DNA of 64,000 nt from Massilibacteroides vaginae (GCF_900178525.1 NZ_FXDJ01000007.1:1-64000), one strand, 5' to 3'. Positions 26,917-36,427 are shown, numbered from the stretch's first letter. Made by a program: numbers and translations. The notes: generated by a model from the letters alone, not told the origin.

Positions 26917-27717
26917 ATGAAATTTATACTCTGCACATTTCTTGTGCTAATATGCAGTTATCCGTTGACTGCACAAAAAAGAACCGCTGAAATAAGAACA
27001 AGCGAAGGCACCATAAGGATTTCACTTTACGACGATGTACCGGGCCACGTTAAGGCTTTTACCGAACGTGCCAACGCAGGTACGTTCAATGGCACACTCT
27101 TTACACGCGTAATAAAAGAATTCATGATTCAAGGAGGTTCTCCCGATTCTAAAAACGCTCCCGCCGGTGCTCGTGTAGGTTTTGGCGACAGGTTCGCCGA
27201 AATAGCACCGGAGTTCAAATCTCATTATTTTCATAAGAAAGGTACTTTGGCAGCTCCACGCCAGCCCGACGACGTTAATCCCGGTAAAAAATCGGATATA
27301 TCTCAGTTCTTCATTGTTCAGGGAAAGGTGTATCGTGGCGGTGAATTAGACACGTTGGAGAAAGCGACTAATCTACCGATGCGCAGAAAAGCAATGGCCG
27401 AATTTTACACGCCGGTTAAAGAAGAAATGGAACGACTTAAAACCGAAGATCCGAAAGAATACAACAAACATGTGATCGATATAAACAATAAAGTTGATTC
27501 CGTGATCCGATCAACACCGGGTCATTTGTTTTTCACGCAAGAACAGCGTGAGGCATATACAACAATAGGCGGAGTGCATCATTTAGACGGACATTATACT
27601 ATCTTTGGTGAAGTAATAGAAGGATTGGAGATAGTAGACAAGATCGCGTCGCAGCCGAAAGACAGCTACGACCGTCCGAAGAAAGATATCAAAATCATTT
27701 CTGTTACTGTCAATTAA
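26917..27717 (+). CDS. Cyclophilin-type peptidyl-prolyl isomerase, exported
   Basis: A 266-residue protein. The start at 26917 gives a signal peptide ([20 protein letters not shown]). The cyclophilin fold has [33 protein letters not shown] and [18 protein letters not shown] charged helical insert of about 75 residues (about 150-225) separates the two halves, as in several Bacteroidota cyclophilins. It isomerises prolyl bonds during folding in the periplasm. The following hypothetical gene begins 12 bases later, then hemH, so the three form one transcription unit. Confidence 0.9.
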   Translation: MKFILCTFLVLICSYPLTAQKRTAEIRTSEGTIRISLYDDVPGHVKAFTERANAGTFNGTLFTRVIKEFMIQGGSPDSKNAPAGARVGFGDRFAEIAPEFKSHYFHKKGTLAAPRQPDDVNPGKKSDISQFFIVQGKVYRGGELDTLEKATNLPMRRKAMAEFYTPVKEEMERLKTEDPKEYNKHVIDINNKVDSVIRSTPGHLFFTQEQREAYTTIGGVHHLDGHYTIFGEVIEGLEIVDKIASQPKDSYDRPKKDIKIISVTVN

Positions 27718-27729
27718 CACAGACACGCA

Positions 27730-28119
27730 ATGCTAAGAAAAGATTTTATATTAGTGCAAATCGAAGCTTTAGGAAAAGCTATCGCCCAACTAATCAACAA
27801 CAGGAAAGAAGGAGATCCAGATAAGGCGGAAATATTATTGGAAGATATTTATTCATCCCTTCATATTAACAAAGACTATCTTCTTTCGCATGCTCCGGGC
27901 GATATTCGTATTGCTTTAGACGGGGAAGACAATGCCGGTATTCAACGTATGGAGATAGCGGCTAAAACACTGATTGAAGACAGTTATATTTACAAAGACA
28001 AAAACGCGCTTTACAAAGCACAGGAAATACTTCTTTATATACAAAAGCATGATCTGACTTTTTCTATTGAAAGAATGAACTTATTGGATGAAATACAGGA
28101 TGCACTTTTGAAACAGTAA
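27730..28119 (+). CDS. Small conserved helical protein of unknown function
   Basis: A 129-residue protein predicted almost fully alpha-helical, starting MLRKDFILVQIEALGKAIAQ. No signal peptide, membrane helix or catalytic motif was seen. It resembles short uncharacterised proteins of the DUF6483 kind in its opening, but I would not assign it. It sits between the cyclophilin gene (12 nt upstream) and hemH (6 nt downstream), so it is co-transcribed with both. Confidence 0.7.
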   Translation: MLRKDFILVQIEALGKAIAQLINNRKEGDPDKAEILLEDIYSSLHINKDYLLSHAPGDIRIALDGEDNAGIQRMEIAAKTLIEDSYIYKDKNALYKAQEILLYIQKHDLTFSIERMNLLDEIQDALLKQ

Positions 28120-28125
28120 CCGGAT

Positions 28126-29163
28126 ATGAATAAAAACCAGAAACGTTCCGCTCTGCTATTAATAAACCTTGGCACACCTGATGCGCCAACAATTACCTCT
28201 GTCGGACGTTATCTGGCCGAATTCTTAAACGACAAATACGTTATTAATATCCCCTGGTTATTCCGGAAATTATTAGTCAATCTGATAATCATTCCTTTCA
28301 GAGTAAAAAACTCAACCAGATTATATCGGCAGTTATGGACACCGGAAGGCTCTCCGTTGTCTGTCTATATGGAACGTTTAAAGCAAAAGTTACAAGCAAA
28401 ATTAGAACCGAAGGTAACCGTATTTTCCGCTATGCGATACCGCAATCCTTCCATTGGGTCTGTTCTTGCCCAAATTAAAGCACAAGGATTTGAACAAGTA
28501 ATAATACTCCCCCTCTACCCCCAGTTTGCTGATTCGACCAGCACCTCCACCTTAGAAGAAGTAAAACGAATTGTAAAGCGATGGAATAACGCTCCCGATA
28601 TACAATACATAGCGCAATTCCATGATCACCGGGGGTATATCGACACGTATGCAGAAAAGATTCAATCTTATAATCCGGATCGCTATGATTTTATTTTGTT
28701 CTCCTATCACGGTCTACCGAACAATCATATTGATAAAGGACATGCCAAGGCAAACATTGAAACCTGCGATTGTAAAAACGGAACACCGGAGCATTGCCAA
28801 AAATGCTATCTGGCAGCTTGCTATAACACAACAAACTTATTAGCCGACCGATTAAACTTATCGACCGATCGCTATACAATATCCTTTCAATCCCGTTTAT
28901 CCAAAGATTGGCTCGAACCTTTCTCGGACAAGACATTGATTGATCTCGCCAAGAAAGGACATAAACGTGTGCTGGTTGTAGCACCGGCATTTGTTGCCGA
29001 CTGCTTAGAAACGATTATTGAGATAGGTATTGAATACAAAAAATTATTCATCGCTAACGGCGGACAAGAATTAACCTTAGTAGAAAGCCTGAATGCCGAC
29101 GACAACTGGGTTAGCGGCATACAAGAAATCATTGCCCCCCAACTCCTAACTTCTAACTTCTAA
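28126..29163 (+). CDS. hemH: Ferrochelatase
   Basis: A 345-residue enzyme, usual length. Marks: LLINLGTPDAP at the start, the YRNPSI region, LPLYPQFADSTSTS and the active-site His in FILFSYHGLP. It inserts Fe2+ into protoporphyrin IX (or coproporphyrin III) as the last or near-last step of heme synthesis. A Cys-rich stretch about 225-240 (CDC...CQKC...C) is notable and could bind a metal cluster, as some ferrochelatases do. It overlaps the convergent flavoprotein gene by 11 bases. Confidence 0.93.
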   Translation: MNKNQKRSALLLINLGTPDAPTITSVGRYLAEFLNDKYVINIPWLFRKLLVNLIIIPFRVKNSTRLYRQLWTPEGSPLSVYMERLKQKLQAKLEPKVTVFSAMRYRNPSIGSVLAQIKAQGFEQVIILPLYPQFADSTSTSTLEEVKRIVKRWNNAPDIQYIAQFHDHRGYIDTYAEKIQSYNPDRYDFILFSYHGLPNNHIDKGHAKANIETCDCKNGTPEHCQKCYLAACYNTTNLLADRLNLSTDRYTISFQSRLSKDWLEPFSDKTLIDLAKKGHKRVLVVAPAFVADCLETIIEIGIEYKKLFIANGGQELTLVESLNADDNWVSGIQEIIAPQLLTSNF

Positions 29164-30712
29164 GAAATTCCGCTGCCCCTTCCGCACAACGTTCGCCATC
29201 GATCGCTGCCGAAACAATGCCCCCGGCATAGCCCGCGCCTTCACCACATGGGAATAAACCTTTCACCGTAAGGTGCTCATACGTTTCCCTATCACGTACA
29301 ATACGGACAGGAGAAGAGGTACGCGTTTCCACCCCGATCATCACAGCTTCGTTAGTGAGAAAACCGGAAGATGTTTTACCGAAAGCCCGAAAACCATCCT
29401 TCAGTCGTGAGGTAATAAACTTCGGCATCCAGCGGTTTAAATCTGAACTTAACAATCCCGGACTGTAAGAGGTTGACGGCAGATCCTGTGACAAACGACC
29501 GGACACAAAATCCGTCATACGTTGAGCCGGAGCCGTTTGCAGCTGATTAGCTTCCAGCCAGCATTGTTTTTCCAAACCTTCCTGAAGCTTCATCAAGGCC
29601 AACTCTTTATATTGAGCATATTCGGGAAAATCTTCGGGATGAATTTCAACAACCATGCCCGAATTTGCCCAACGGGAACCCCGGTTTGAAGGAGACATAC
29701 CATTTACAACAAGCTGTTCCGGACCACTACCTGCAGGCACAACAAATCCGCCGGGGCACATGCAAAACGAATATACACCTCTATCCTTCACCTGAGTTAC
29801 CTGAGCATATTCCGCTGCCGGCAGGTATTCACCCCTTCCGGCTTTGTCATGATACTGTATCTGGTCTATCAACAACTGCGGATGTTCTAAGCGAACACCC
29901 ATAGCCAAGCCTTTCGCTTCGACGGTGATTTGGTTATTATACAGATAATAATAGACGTCTCGGGCAGAATGTCCGGTGGCAAGTATAACCGGCCCCATAA
30001 ATTCTTTTCCGGTATTGGTCTCTACCCCGATCACACAATTCTCTTTACGGATCAGCTTTTCCATCCGGGTTTGAAAGTGTACCTCTCCCCCACAATCCAA
30101 AATACGGTTTCGCAGCTTTTCAATCACTCCGGGAAGTTTGTCTGTTCCTATATGCGGATGCGCGTCTGCCAAAATAGACGGATTAGCACCATGCTGACAA
30201 AACACATGGAGTATTTTATCAACCGAACCGCGTTTTTTACTTCGCGTATACAGTTTTCCGTCTGAGTACGCCCCTGCCCCTCCTTCGCCGAAGCAGTAAT
30301 TTGATTCCGGATCGATACGATGTTCTTTCGTGATCAATGACACATCCTTGCGTCGTTCACGTACATTTTTCCCTCTTTCCAGTACGATGGGTCGAAAACC
30401 AAGTTCTATTAATCGCAAAGCGGCAAACAAGCCTCCCGGACCTGCACCAACTACGACCACAGCCTTAGCGGCTGACACATCTTTATACTCGATTGAAATA
30501 AATTCGGCTTCCGTAGGTTGCTCATCAATAAAAACCCGAAGTTTCAGATTCACAAAAATCGTACGCTGACGGGCGTCTATTGATCTTTTTAGTACCCTTA
30601 CGGCTTGTATGGATTGAAGTGATGCGCCTGTTTCACGAGCAGCAACAGCTTTTATCGCCTCTTCATTGGCTGCCTCACGAGGCAATACGCGGAGTTGTAA
30701 TTCTTTTATCAT
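29153..30712 (-). CDS. FAD-dependent oxidoreductase (COG2509-like)
   Basis: A 519-residue protein. An N-terminal domain of about 90 residues precedes a dinucleotide-binding fold, VVVGAGPGGLFAALRLIELG, and ERGKNVRERRKDV. YCFGEGGAGAYSDGKLYTR and the C-terminal FPCGEGAGYAGGIVSAAIDG bind FAD. This matches the conserved NAD(P)/FAD-dependent dehydrogenases of unknown substrate that are widespread in bacteria. It lies 34 bases downstream of radA on the same strand. Confidence 0.88.
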   Translation of the reverse strand: MIKELQLRVLPREAANEEAIKAVAARETGASLQSIQAVRVLKRSIDARQRTIFVNLKLRVFIDEQPTEAEFISIEYKDVSAAKAVVVVGAGPGGLFAALRLIELGFRPIVLERGKNVRERRKDVSLITKEHRIDPESNYCFGEGGAGAYSDGKLYTRSKKRGSVDKILHVFCQHGANPSILADAHPHIGTDKLPGVIEKLRNRILDCGGEVHFQTRMEKLIRKENCVIGVETNTGKEFMGPVILATGHSARDVYYYLYNNQITVEAKGLAMGVRLEHPQLLIDQIQYHDKAGRGEYLPAAEYAQVTQVKDRGVYSFCMCPGGFVVPAGSGPEQLVVNGMSPSNRGSRWANSGMVVEIHPEDFPEYAQYKELALMKLQEGLEKQCWLEANQLQTAPAQRMTDFVSGRLSQDLPSTSYSPGLLSSDLNRWMPKFITSRLKDGFRAFGKTSSGFLTNEAVMIGVETRTSSPVRIVRDRETYEHLTVKGLFPCGEGAGYAGGIVSAAIDGERCAEGAAEFLRS

Positions 30713-30746
30713 ATTTATTTATACACATCATGTAGTATATAACAAT

Positions 30747-32120
30747 TCAACCGAACAATTGTCTGAAGGCTTCTTCAACTTTTTTTACCTGAACAATCTG
30801 TATTTTGCATTTAGAAGTGTCAAAACCTTTCAGATTATTATAAGGAATCAGTATGCGGGAGAAACCTAATTTTTCGGCTTCCAGTATGCGTTGTTCAATA
30901 CGATTGACCGGACGAATTTCGCCGGACAAGCCTACCTCGCCCGCCATACACACCCCCGCCTCAATGCTTATGTCTAAACTAGACGATAGCACGGCACTGA
31001 TCACCGCCAGGTCAATCGCCGGATCGTTCACCTTCAACCCTCCAGCGATATTCAGGAAAACATCTTTTTGCGCTAATTTAAAACCTGCCCTTTTTTCGAG
31101 TACGGCCAACAGCATATTCATACGCCGTAAATCAAAGCCGGTAGCGCTTCGTTGCGGATTTCCGTACACAGCCGAACTAACCAACGCCTGGGTTTCAATC
31201 AAAAAGGGACGAACGCCCTCTATAGCTGCCGAGATAGCCACTCCGCTAAGTCCTTCGTGGTTTTGCGTAAGCAATAGTTCCGAGGGATTACTCACCTCAC
31301 GCAAGCCGTTTTGGCGCATCTCATAAATCCCTAACTCAGCCGTGCTGCCAAAACGATTTTTGATGCTTCGCAATATACGATACATATAATGCTGATCACC
31401 TTCGAATTGAAGAACCGTATCTACGATATGCTCCAATACCTTGGGACCGGCAATGCTGCCTTCCTTATTTATATGTCCGATCAGTAAAACCGGAACACCA
31501 CTTTCTTTTGCATACTTCAATATCGCCGCACTGCATTCCCGTACCTGCGAAACACTTCCGGGAGATGATTCCACCAACTCCGTAAACATCGTCTGAATAG
31601 AATCGATTACAAGCAGATCCGGTTGTATATTTTGCGCCTGCACAAAAATCTGTTCCAGATTCGTTTCGCAGAGAATAAAGCAATCCGGCGTATCATGCTC
31701 CACACGATCAGCACGAAGTTTAAGTTGGCGACTGCTTTCTTCGCCGGATACATACAATGTTTTTACCCCTTTCAAGCGCAGTATGGTTTGCAAAACAAGC
31801 GTAGACTTTCCGATGCCCGGTTCGCCGCCTATCAGCACAAGCGAACCTTTAACCAGTCCACCTCCCAACACGCGATTCAGCTCTTCGTCATGCAAATCCA
31901 ATCGAACCTCTTCCTGAGAAGTAATGTCTCGAAGAAGCAAAGGCCGAACCTTTTCCTTGTCTGCCAATCCGGGAATAATTCGTTTCTGAGCCACAGATTC
32001 TTTAACAGAAATTTCTTCGACATACGAATTCCATTCCCCGCATGACGGACATTTCCCGACCCATTTAGGAGAATCGGCTCCGCAATTCGAACAAACATAT
32101 ATTGTTTTAGCTTTTGCCAT
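30747..32120 (-). CDS. radA: DNA repair protein RadA/Sms
   Basis: A 457-residue protein of normal length. The N-terminal zinc finger is CSNCGADSPKWVGKCPSCG. The RecA-like ATPase has Walker A GEPGIGKST, and the family motif KNRFGS follows. A C-terminal Lon-protease-like domain (about 290-450) lacks need for catalysis and acts in assembly. It promotes branch migration in recombination. The upstream gap holds tandem operator-like sites (32256-32311), which may bear on its expression. Confidence 0.95.
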   Translation of the reverse strand: MAKAKTIYVCSNCGADSPKWVGKCPSCGEWNSYVEEISVKESVAQKRIIPGLADKEKVRPLLLRDITSQEEVRLDLHDEELNRVLGGGLVKGSLVLIGGEPGIGKSTLVLQTILRLKGVKTLYVSGEESSRQLKLRADRVEHDTPDCFILCETNLEQIFVQAQNIQPDLLVIDSIQTMFTELVESSPGSVSQVRECSAAILKYAKESGVPVLLIGHINKEGSIAGPKVLEHIVDTVLQFEGDQHYMYRILRSIKNRFGSTAELGIYEMRQNGLREVSNPSELLLTQNHEGLSGVAISAAIEGVRPFLIETQALVSSAVYGNPQRSATGFDLRRMNMLLAVLEKRAGFKLAQKDVFLNIAGGLKVNDPAIDLAVISAVLSSSLDISIEAGVCMAGEVGLSGEIRPVNRIEQRILEAEKLGFSRILIPYNNLKGFDTSKCKIQIVQVKKVEEAFRQLFG

Positions 32121-32250
32121 CGCTTATTATTTTGATGTAAAGGTAGGAAAAAGAAGAGTAAGTAGAATAGTGATGATTTATATCAAGCCACAAGATAGGT
32201 TCATTATTATATATAAAAGGATATTATTTAAGCTACAAAGGATATATTTC

Positions 32251-32316
32251 TTTTTCTACAGATGTAGTAAAGTTTTTCTATAACTGTAGTAAAGTTTTTC
32301 TACAACTGTCAAACTG
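32251..32316. repeat. Tandem 22-bp repeat with TACAnnTGTA-like sites
   Basis: Three 22-bp units: 32251-32272, 32273-32294 and 32295-32316, each opening TTTTTCTA. Each centres on a dyad: CTACAGATGTAG (32256-32267), CTATAACTGTAG (32278-32289) and CTACAACTGTCA (32300-32311). TACAnnTGTA is the operator core known for BlaI/MecI/CopY-family repressors; no such gene is in the window, so a regulator assignment is inference. Confidence 0.75.
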
Positions 32317-32446
32317 TTTTTCTATATATATAGAAAAAGAAAAAGATAGTATATAAATACAATATTGTAGTAATAAGAATGAAAATATAGCCTATACGTT
32401 TTTATTCTCATACTTTTTAAAGCAGAAGAAACATAAAGGCACAAAA

Positions 32447-32474
32447 AAACCCTACCATAAGCATGATAGGGTTT
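32447..32474 (-). terminator. Terminator of the thioredoxin-like gene
   Basis: AAACCCTA and TAGGGTTT pair, with an inner CAT/ATG, and the minus strand runs into a seven-T tract. Confidence 0.85.
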
Positions 32475-32489
32475 AAAATTTAAGCTGTT

Positions 32490-33002
32490 TTAATCGTTTT
32501 TTAAAAGTTCGGCCAACTGCTTTGGGTGCACATTTACTGCGATAATTTTTCCGGCATCATCTATCAGAAATGTTTTCAAACCCTTGTCAAGCTTATACGC
32601 TTTGTGTAGCGCTGACTTTGAATCAGATCCTTCCCAAAATTGTCTGGTTTCGTTCAACTTGTCAATTTTAAGGGTTTCTTCGAAGATTGACCGGCTCTTG
32701 TCTAACGACACAGAATACATGGCTATCTTCTCCGGATCCAATTTATTCACTTCATTCGATAACGAAACATTACGCGCACGGGATTCCGCGTCATAAGCGG
32801 CCCAAAAACTAAGTAATGTGTAACGTCCTGAATGGTTTGGGAAACTAAGATCACTCTTATTTTCCAAAGACTCTATTCCCGGTGCAAGATCTCCCGGATT
32901 AATTCCGGTTGTTAATCTTGTTTCTTTTGTACTTGCCGATACGGTTAATAAGGCTATTAATAATACCGTAAATACAACAGGAACATAAGTTCTTACTCTC
33001 AT
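32490..33002 (-). CDS. Exported thioredoxin-like protein without CxxC
   Basis: A 170-residue protein: signal peptide (about 1-24) then a thioredoxin/redoxin fold (GDLAPGIESLENKS..., YTLLSFWAA, FLIDDAGKIIAVNVHPKQL). The active-site segment reads WAAYDAESRA where TlpA/ResA proteins have WCxxC, so both redox Cys are missing. It is therefore unlikely to do disulfide exchange and may act as a structural or binding homolog. It has its own terminator and a TATATTTG box at 33130-33123 on the minus strand. Confidence 0.75.
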   Translation of the reverse strand: MRVRTYVPVVFTVLLIALLTVSASTKETRLTTGINPGDLAPGIESLENKSDLSFPNHSGRYTLLSFWAAYDAESRARNVSLSNEVNKLDPEKIAMYSVSLDKSRSIFEETLKIDKLNETRQFWEGSDSKSALHKAYKLDKGLKTFLIDDAGKIIAVNVHPKQLAELLKND

Positions 33003-33229
33003 AATTTTGTTATTTCGTTTAACCTAATCGGGCTGTTTTCCGGTAAAGAAAACGTTCCGACTCCTGATTTTCAGGAAAATAAGCACCCCCTTCTCTAAGG
33101 CGTAGTAGCTTATTCGAACGTGCAAATATAAAATTAATCAAGAAACCGACCTAATTAAATAACATAATAATGACATCAAGCAACTTTTTTTATATGTTAT
33201 ATTGCACTTTTGAAATAAAATTAAAGCCT

Positions 33230-33262
33230 ATTGACTTTATTAACAGAACTTACGTACATTTG
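33230..33262 (+). promoter_or_regulatory. Promoter of serB
   Basis: ATTG (33230-33233), 21 nt, TACATTTG (33255-33262), then the ATG at 33291. The in-frame codons upstream of 33291 overlap it and are thus not coding. Confidence 0.6.
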
Positions 33263-33290
33263 CATAGTAAACGCATTACAATGCTTCATA

Positions 33291-34517
33291 ATGGGACAAA
33301 CAAACGAAATTATTCTTATTACAATAAGCGGTACTGATAAACCGGGAGTTACCGCTGCCCTTACAGAGATTTTAGCGAAAAACGATGCCGTTATTTTAGA
33401 TATCGGACAAGCGGATATACACAACAACCTTTCACTCGGGATATTATTCCAATCTCCCTGCGTTGACTCCGGACTTATCATGAAAGATGTTCTTTTTAAA
33501 GGATATGAGTTAGGCGTAAACATTCGCTTCAACCCGATTACGGAAGACGAGTACAGCCAATGGGTTGGCATGCAGGGAAAGAACCGCTATATCGTAACGA
33601 TTTTAGGTCGTAAAATGACGGCTAAACAAATAGCGGGTGTTTCCCGGATTGTCGCAAATCAAGGAATGAACATCGATGACATCAAACGACTTACCGGGCG
33701 TGTTCCGCTGGACGAAAACGAACGTACTCCGAAAGCCAGTGTCGAGTTTTCTATTCGCGGCACACCAAAGGATAAGGAAGAAATGAAATCAGACTTCATG
33801 AAACTGTCTTATGAATTGGAAATGGACATTTCGTTTCAGGAAGAAAGTATGTATCGCAGGATGCGTCGTTTGATTTGTTTCGATATGGACTCTACATTGA
33901 TACAAACAGAAGTTATCGACGAATTGGCCGAACGCGCGGGTGTTGGTGAGCAAGTAAAGAAAATTACGGAAGCTGCCATGCGGGGCGAAATCGATTTTAA
34001 CGAAAGCTTCAAACAACGTTGTTCATTGCTAAAAGGACTGGATGCGTCGGTTATGCAGGAGATAGCAGAAAACCTTCCCATTACCGAAGGGGCTGATCGC
34101 TTGATGCGTATTCTTAAAAAAATCGGTTTCAAGATCGCTATTCTTTCCGGAGGATTTACTTATTTCGGCAATCACCTGAAGCAGAAATACAATATAGACT
34201 ATGTGTATGCCAACGAGTTGGAGATTGTTGATGGCAAATTAACAGGAAACCATATTGGAGATATTGTAGATGGTAAACGAAAATCGGAATTACTGCGACT
34301 TATCGCTCAGGTTGAAAATGTAGATATCCGACAAACTGTTGCCGTTGGTGATGGCGCAAACGACCTGCCCATGATCAGTATCGCGGGGTTAGGCATAGCG
34401 TTTCATGCAAAGCCTAAAGTAAAGGCAACCGCAAAACAATCTATCTCAACAATCGGATTAGATGGTGTTCTCTACTTTTTAGGATACAAAGACTCTTATT
34501 TGGACGAAGAAATTTAA
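33291..34517 (+). CDS. serB: Phosphoserine phosphatase with N-terminal ACT domains
   Basis: A 408-residue protein. Two ACT-like regulatory domains (about 5-80 and 95-180: LITISGTDKPGVTAALTEIL, IVTILGRKMTAKQIAGVSRI) precede a HAD phosphatase. Catalytic Asp198 and Asp200 lie in CFDMDST; other motifs are ILSGGFTYFG and VGDGANDLPMI. It dephosphorylates phosphoserine, the last step of serine synthesis; the ACT domains likely sense serine. The Dabb gene follows by 11 bases and is probably co-transcribed. Confidence 0.94.
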   Translation: MGQTNEIILITISGTDKPGVTAALTEILAKNDAVILDIGQADIHNNLSLGILFQSPCVDSGLIMKDVLFKGYELGVNIRFNPITEDEYSQWVGMQGKNRYIVTILGRKMTAKQIAGVSRIVANQGMNIDDIKRLTGRVPLDENERTPKASVEFSIRGTPKDKEEMKSDFMKLSYELEMDISFQEESMYRRMRRLICFDMDSTLIQTEVIDELAERAGVGEQVKKITEAAMRGEIDFNESFKQRCSLLKGLDASVMQEIAENLPITEGADRLMRILKKIGFKIAILSGGFTYFGNHLKQKYNIDYVYANELEIVDGKLTGNHIGDIVDGKRKSELLRLIAQVENVDIRQTVAVGDGANDLPMISIAGLGIAFHAKPKVKATAKQSISTIGLDGVLYFLGYKDSYLDEEI

Positions 34518-34528
34518 ACTATAAAACA

Positions 34529-34831
34529 ATGATCAGACATATTGTGCTATTCAAATTAAAAGAATTTGAATCGGAAGCTGCTAAAAAGAAAAGCATGCTG
34601 GATATTAAAACAGGGCTTGAAGGCTTATTAGGTAAAATTGAAGTGTTAAAATCTATTCGGGTAGACTTTAATTGCAACCCGGAAGAAAGTTGGGATATCA
34701 TTCTGACAACAGAGTTCGACTCGCTTCAGGATCTGAACACGTATGCCATTCATCCGGAGCACGTGGCTGTAGGCAAAGAATTTATCGGCCCGGTAAAAGC
34801 AAACAGAGCCTGCGTAGATTACGAATTCTAA
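34529..34831 (+). CDS. Dabb-family stress-response A/B barrel protein
   Basis: A 100-residue protein matching the dimeric alpha-beta barrel (Dabb) family: MIRHIVLFKLKEF at the start, the conserved HIV.FKLK strand, YAIHPEHVAVGKEF and a closing RACVDYEF. Function in bacteria is unclear. It lies 11 bases after serB and converges on an MgtC-like gene 2 bases from its stop. Confidence 0.88.
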   Translation: MIRHIVLFKLKEFESEAAKKKSMLDIKTGLEGLLGKIEVLKSIRVDFNCNPEESWDIILTTEFDSLQDLNTYAIHPEHVAVGKEFIGPVKANRACVDYEF

Positions 34832-34833
34832 AA

Positions 34834-35550
34834 TCAGGCAAGCAGCTTTATTTGAGAGATATATCCGAATTTGCGTATTTCCTCAAATAAAGCTGAATAA
34901 GATGAATTCATATCCACATTTACTTTATAGGTAACTATAGACGTGTTGGTTTCATAATCCTGCTCATAGGAAACACTTACGATATACACATTATTTGATT
35001 CGAGCGTTTTACGAATCAGCTTTAAATTCGGGGTAGACACCGAACAATGAATAGATAATATTTTATTTACCCCGTCTAAATACATCCGCTTCTCCAACCT
35101 TTCCAACGACACAAGCACGAACAAAGAAAACAGGGTAGTCATAAAGGCTGCCAGATACATGCCTGCTCCTACGGCCAATCCTACTACAGCCATCACCCAA
35201 ATACAAGCTGCCGTAGTTAGTCCCTGAACGCTACCGTGACTCTGAATAATAGCTCCGGCTCCCAGAAAACCGATACCAGTCAACACTTGTGCCGCAATTC
35301 GCCCCGGGTCGCCATTCAGAAAATCAGGGTAACACTGCGGAATCCATATTGAAATCAACATGGCCGTTGTTGAGCCCATACAGATCAAAGTAAATGTACG
35401 CATCCCGGCATCCCGGCGTCGCATTTGTCTTTCTATACCAATAACAGCTCCCAACAGAAAGCTGATAAATAATTTGATCGCGGCCGTATAAGGCGTGATT
35501 TGAGTGTCGTTCAACAACTCAGTTATATAATCGATAGAATACGCTAGCAT
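34834..35550 (-). CDS. MgtC/SapB family membrane protein
   Basis: A 238-residue protein. The start ATG at 35550 is used; an in-frame TTG at 35571 lies inside a minus-strand TATTTTTG box (35576-35569). The N-terminal MgtC domain has FLLGAVIGIERQMRRRDAGMRTFTLICMGSTTAML and several membrane helices. The C-terminal ACT-like cytosolic domain is about 155-235. Homologs modulate F-type ATP synthase or magnesium homeostasis; the role here is not known. Confidence 0.9.
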   Translation of the reverse strand: MLAYSIDYITELLNDTQITPYTAAIKLFISFLLGAVIGIERQMRRRDAGMRTFTLICMGSTTAMLISIWIPQCYPDFLNGDPGRIAAQVLTGIGFLGAGAIIQSHGSVQGLTTAACIWVMAVVGLAVGAGMYLAAFMTTLFSLFVLVSLERLEKRMYLDGVNKILSIHCSVSTPNLKLIRKTLESNNVYIVSVSYEQDYETNTSIVTYKVNVDMNSSYSALFEEIRKFGYISQIKLLA

Positions 35551-35626
35551 AGTTTTCTTATTTTTAGACAAAAATAGCTAATTATTTGTAGATTAACCAA
35601 CATAGCAAACTATCTAAAAGATATTG

Positions 35627-35634
35627 TATATTTG
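35627..35634 (+). promoter_or_regulatory. -7 box of xth
   Basis: TATATTTG, exact TAnnTTTG, 28 nt before the TTG start of xth. Confidence 0.45.
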
Positions 35635-35662
35635 ACTCCTTTATAAACTAAACAGCATCAAA

Positions 35663-36427
35663 TTGAAAGTAATTACGTATAACGTTAACGGACTACGGGC
35701 TGCGGTAACTAAAGGCCTGCCCGATTGGATTAAGGCGGTACAGCCTGATGTGCTTTGCATACAAGAAACGAAACTACAACCGGAGCAATTTCCTGCGGAA
35801 GCTTTCGAAGGCTTAGGTTATAAAGCCTACCTCTACAGTGCGCAAAAGAAAGGATACAGCGGTGTAGCCATCCTGACCAAAAAGGAACCGGACCATGTTG
35901 AATATGGCATGGGTATGGATAGATACGATAATGAAGGTCGTTTTATCCGTGTAGATTTCGGAGATTTATCGGTTGTAAGTGTTTATCACCCTTCGGGTAC
36001 AAGCGGTGAGGAACGTCAAGGTTTCAAAATGGAATGGCTGGAAGATTTCCAAGGCTATGTAGAAAACCTGAAACAATCTCGCCGGAAATTAATTCTATGT
36101 GGCGATTACAACATTTGTCATGAGGCTATAGACATTCACGATCCAAAAGGAAATGCCAAAAACAGTGGATTTTTGCCGGAAGAACGGGAATGGATGAGTC
36201 GTTTTCTGAATGCGGGATATATCGACACGTTTCGTTATCTGTATCCGGAAAAACAACAATACACCTGGTGGAGCTACCGTTTTAATTCGCGCTCAAAAAA
36301 CAAAGGCTGGAGAATTGATTATTGCATGGTGACCGAACTAATGAAGCCAATGATCAAGGATGCGTATATTCTGAATGACGCGATTCATTCAGATCATTGT
36401 CCGGCCGTTTTGGAAATCGAGGAGTAA
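35663..36427 (+). CDS. xth: Exodeoxyribonuclease III
   Basis: A 254-residue EEP-fold nuclease. Motifs: ITYNVNGLRAA (metal Asn), CIQETKLQ (metal Glu), VYHPSGTSG, CGDYNICH, WWSYR and the catalytic SDHCPAVLEI. It removes 3'-blocking groups and cuts at abasic sites in base-excision repair. The start codon is TTG at 35663: the family begins exactly there with MKVITYNVNG, and no ATG upstream fits. The IS1182 element begins 16 bases after its stop. Confidence 0.93.
   Translation: MKVITYNVNGLRAAVTKGLPDWIKAVQPDVLCIQETKLQPEQFPAEAFEGLGYKAYLYSAQKKGYSGVAILTKKEPDHVEYGMGMDRYDNEGRFIRVDFGDLSVVSVYHPSGTSGEERQGFKMEWLEDFQGYVENLKQSRRKLILCGDYNICHEAIDIHDPKGNAKNSGFLPEEREWMSRFLNAGYIDTFRYLYPEKQQYTWWSYRFNSRSKNKGWRIDYCMVTELMKPMIKDAYILNDAIHSDHCPAVLEIEE

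Larger units (their letters stand above)
32121..32489. promoter_or_regulatory. radA upstream region with tandem 22-bp sites
   Basis: No gene. It contains two AAAGGATAT copies 21 bp apart (32216, 32237), the tandem 22-bp repeat (32251-32316), a TTTTTCTATA palindrome (32317-32338) and the terminator of the next minus-strand gene (32447-32474). The radA promoter must lie within it. Confidence 0.6.
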
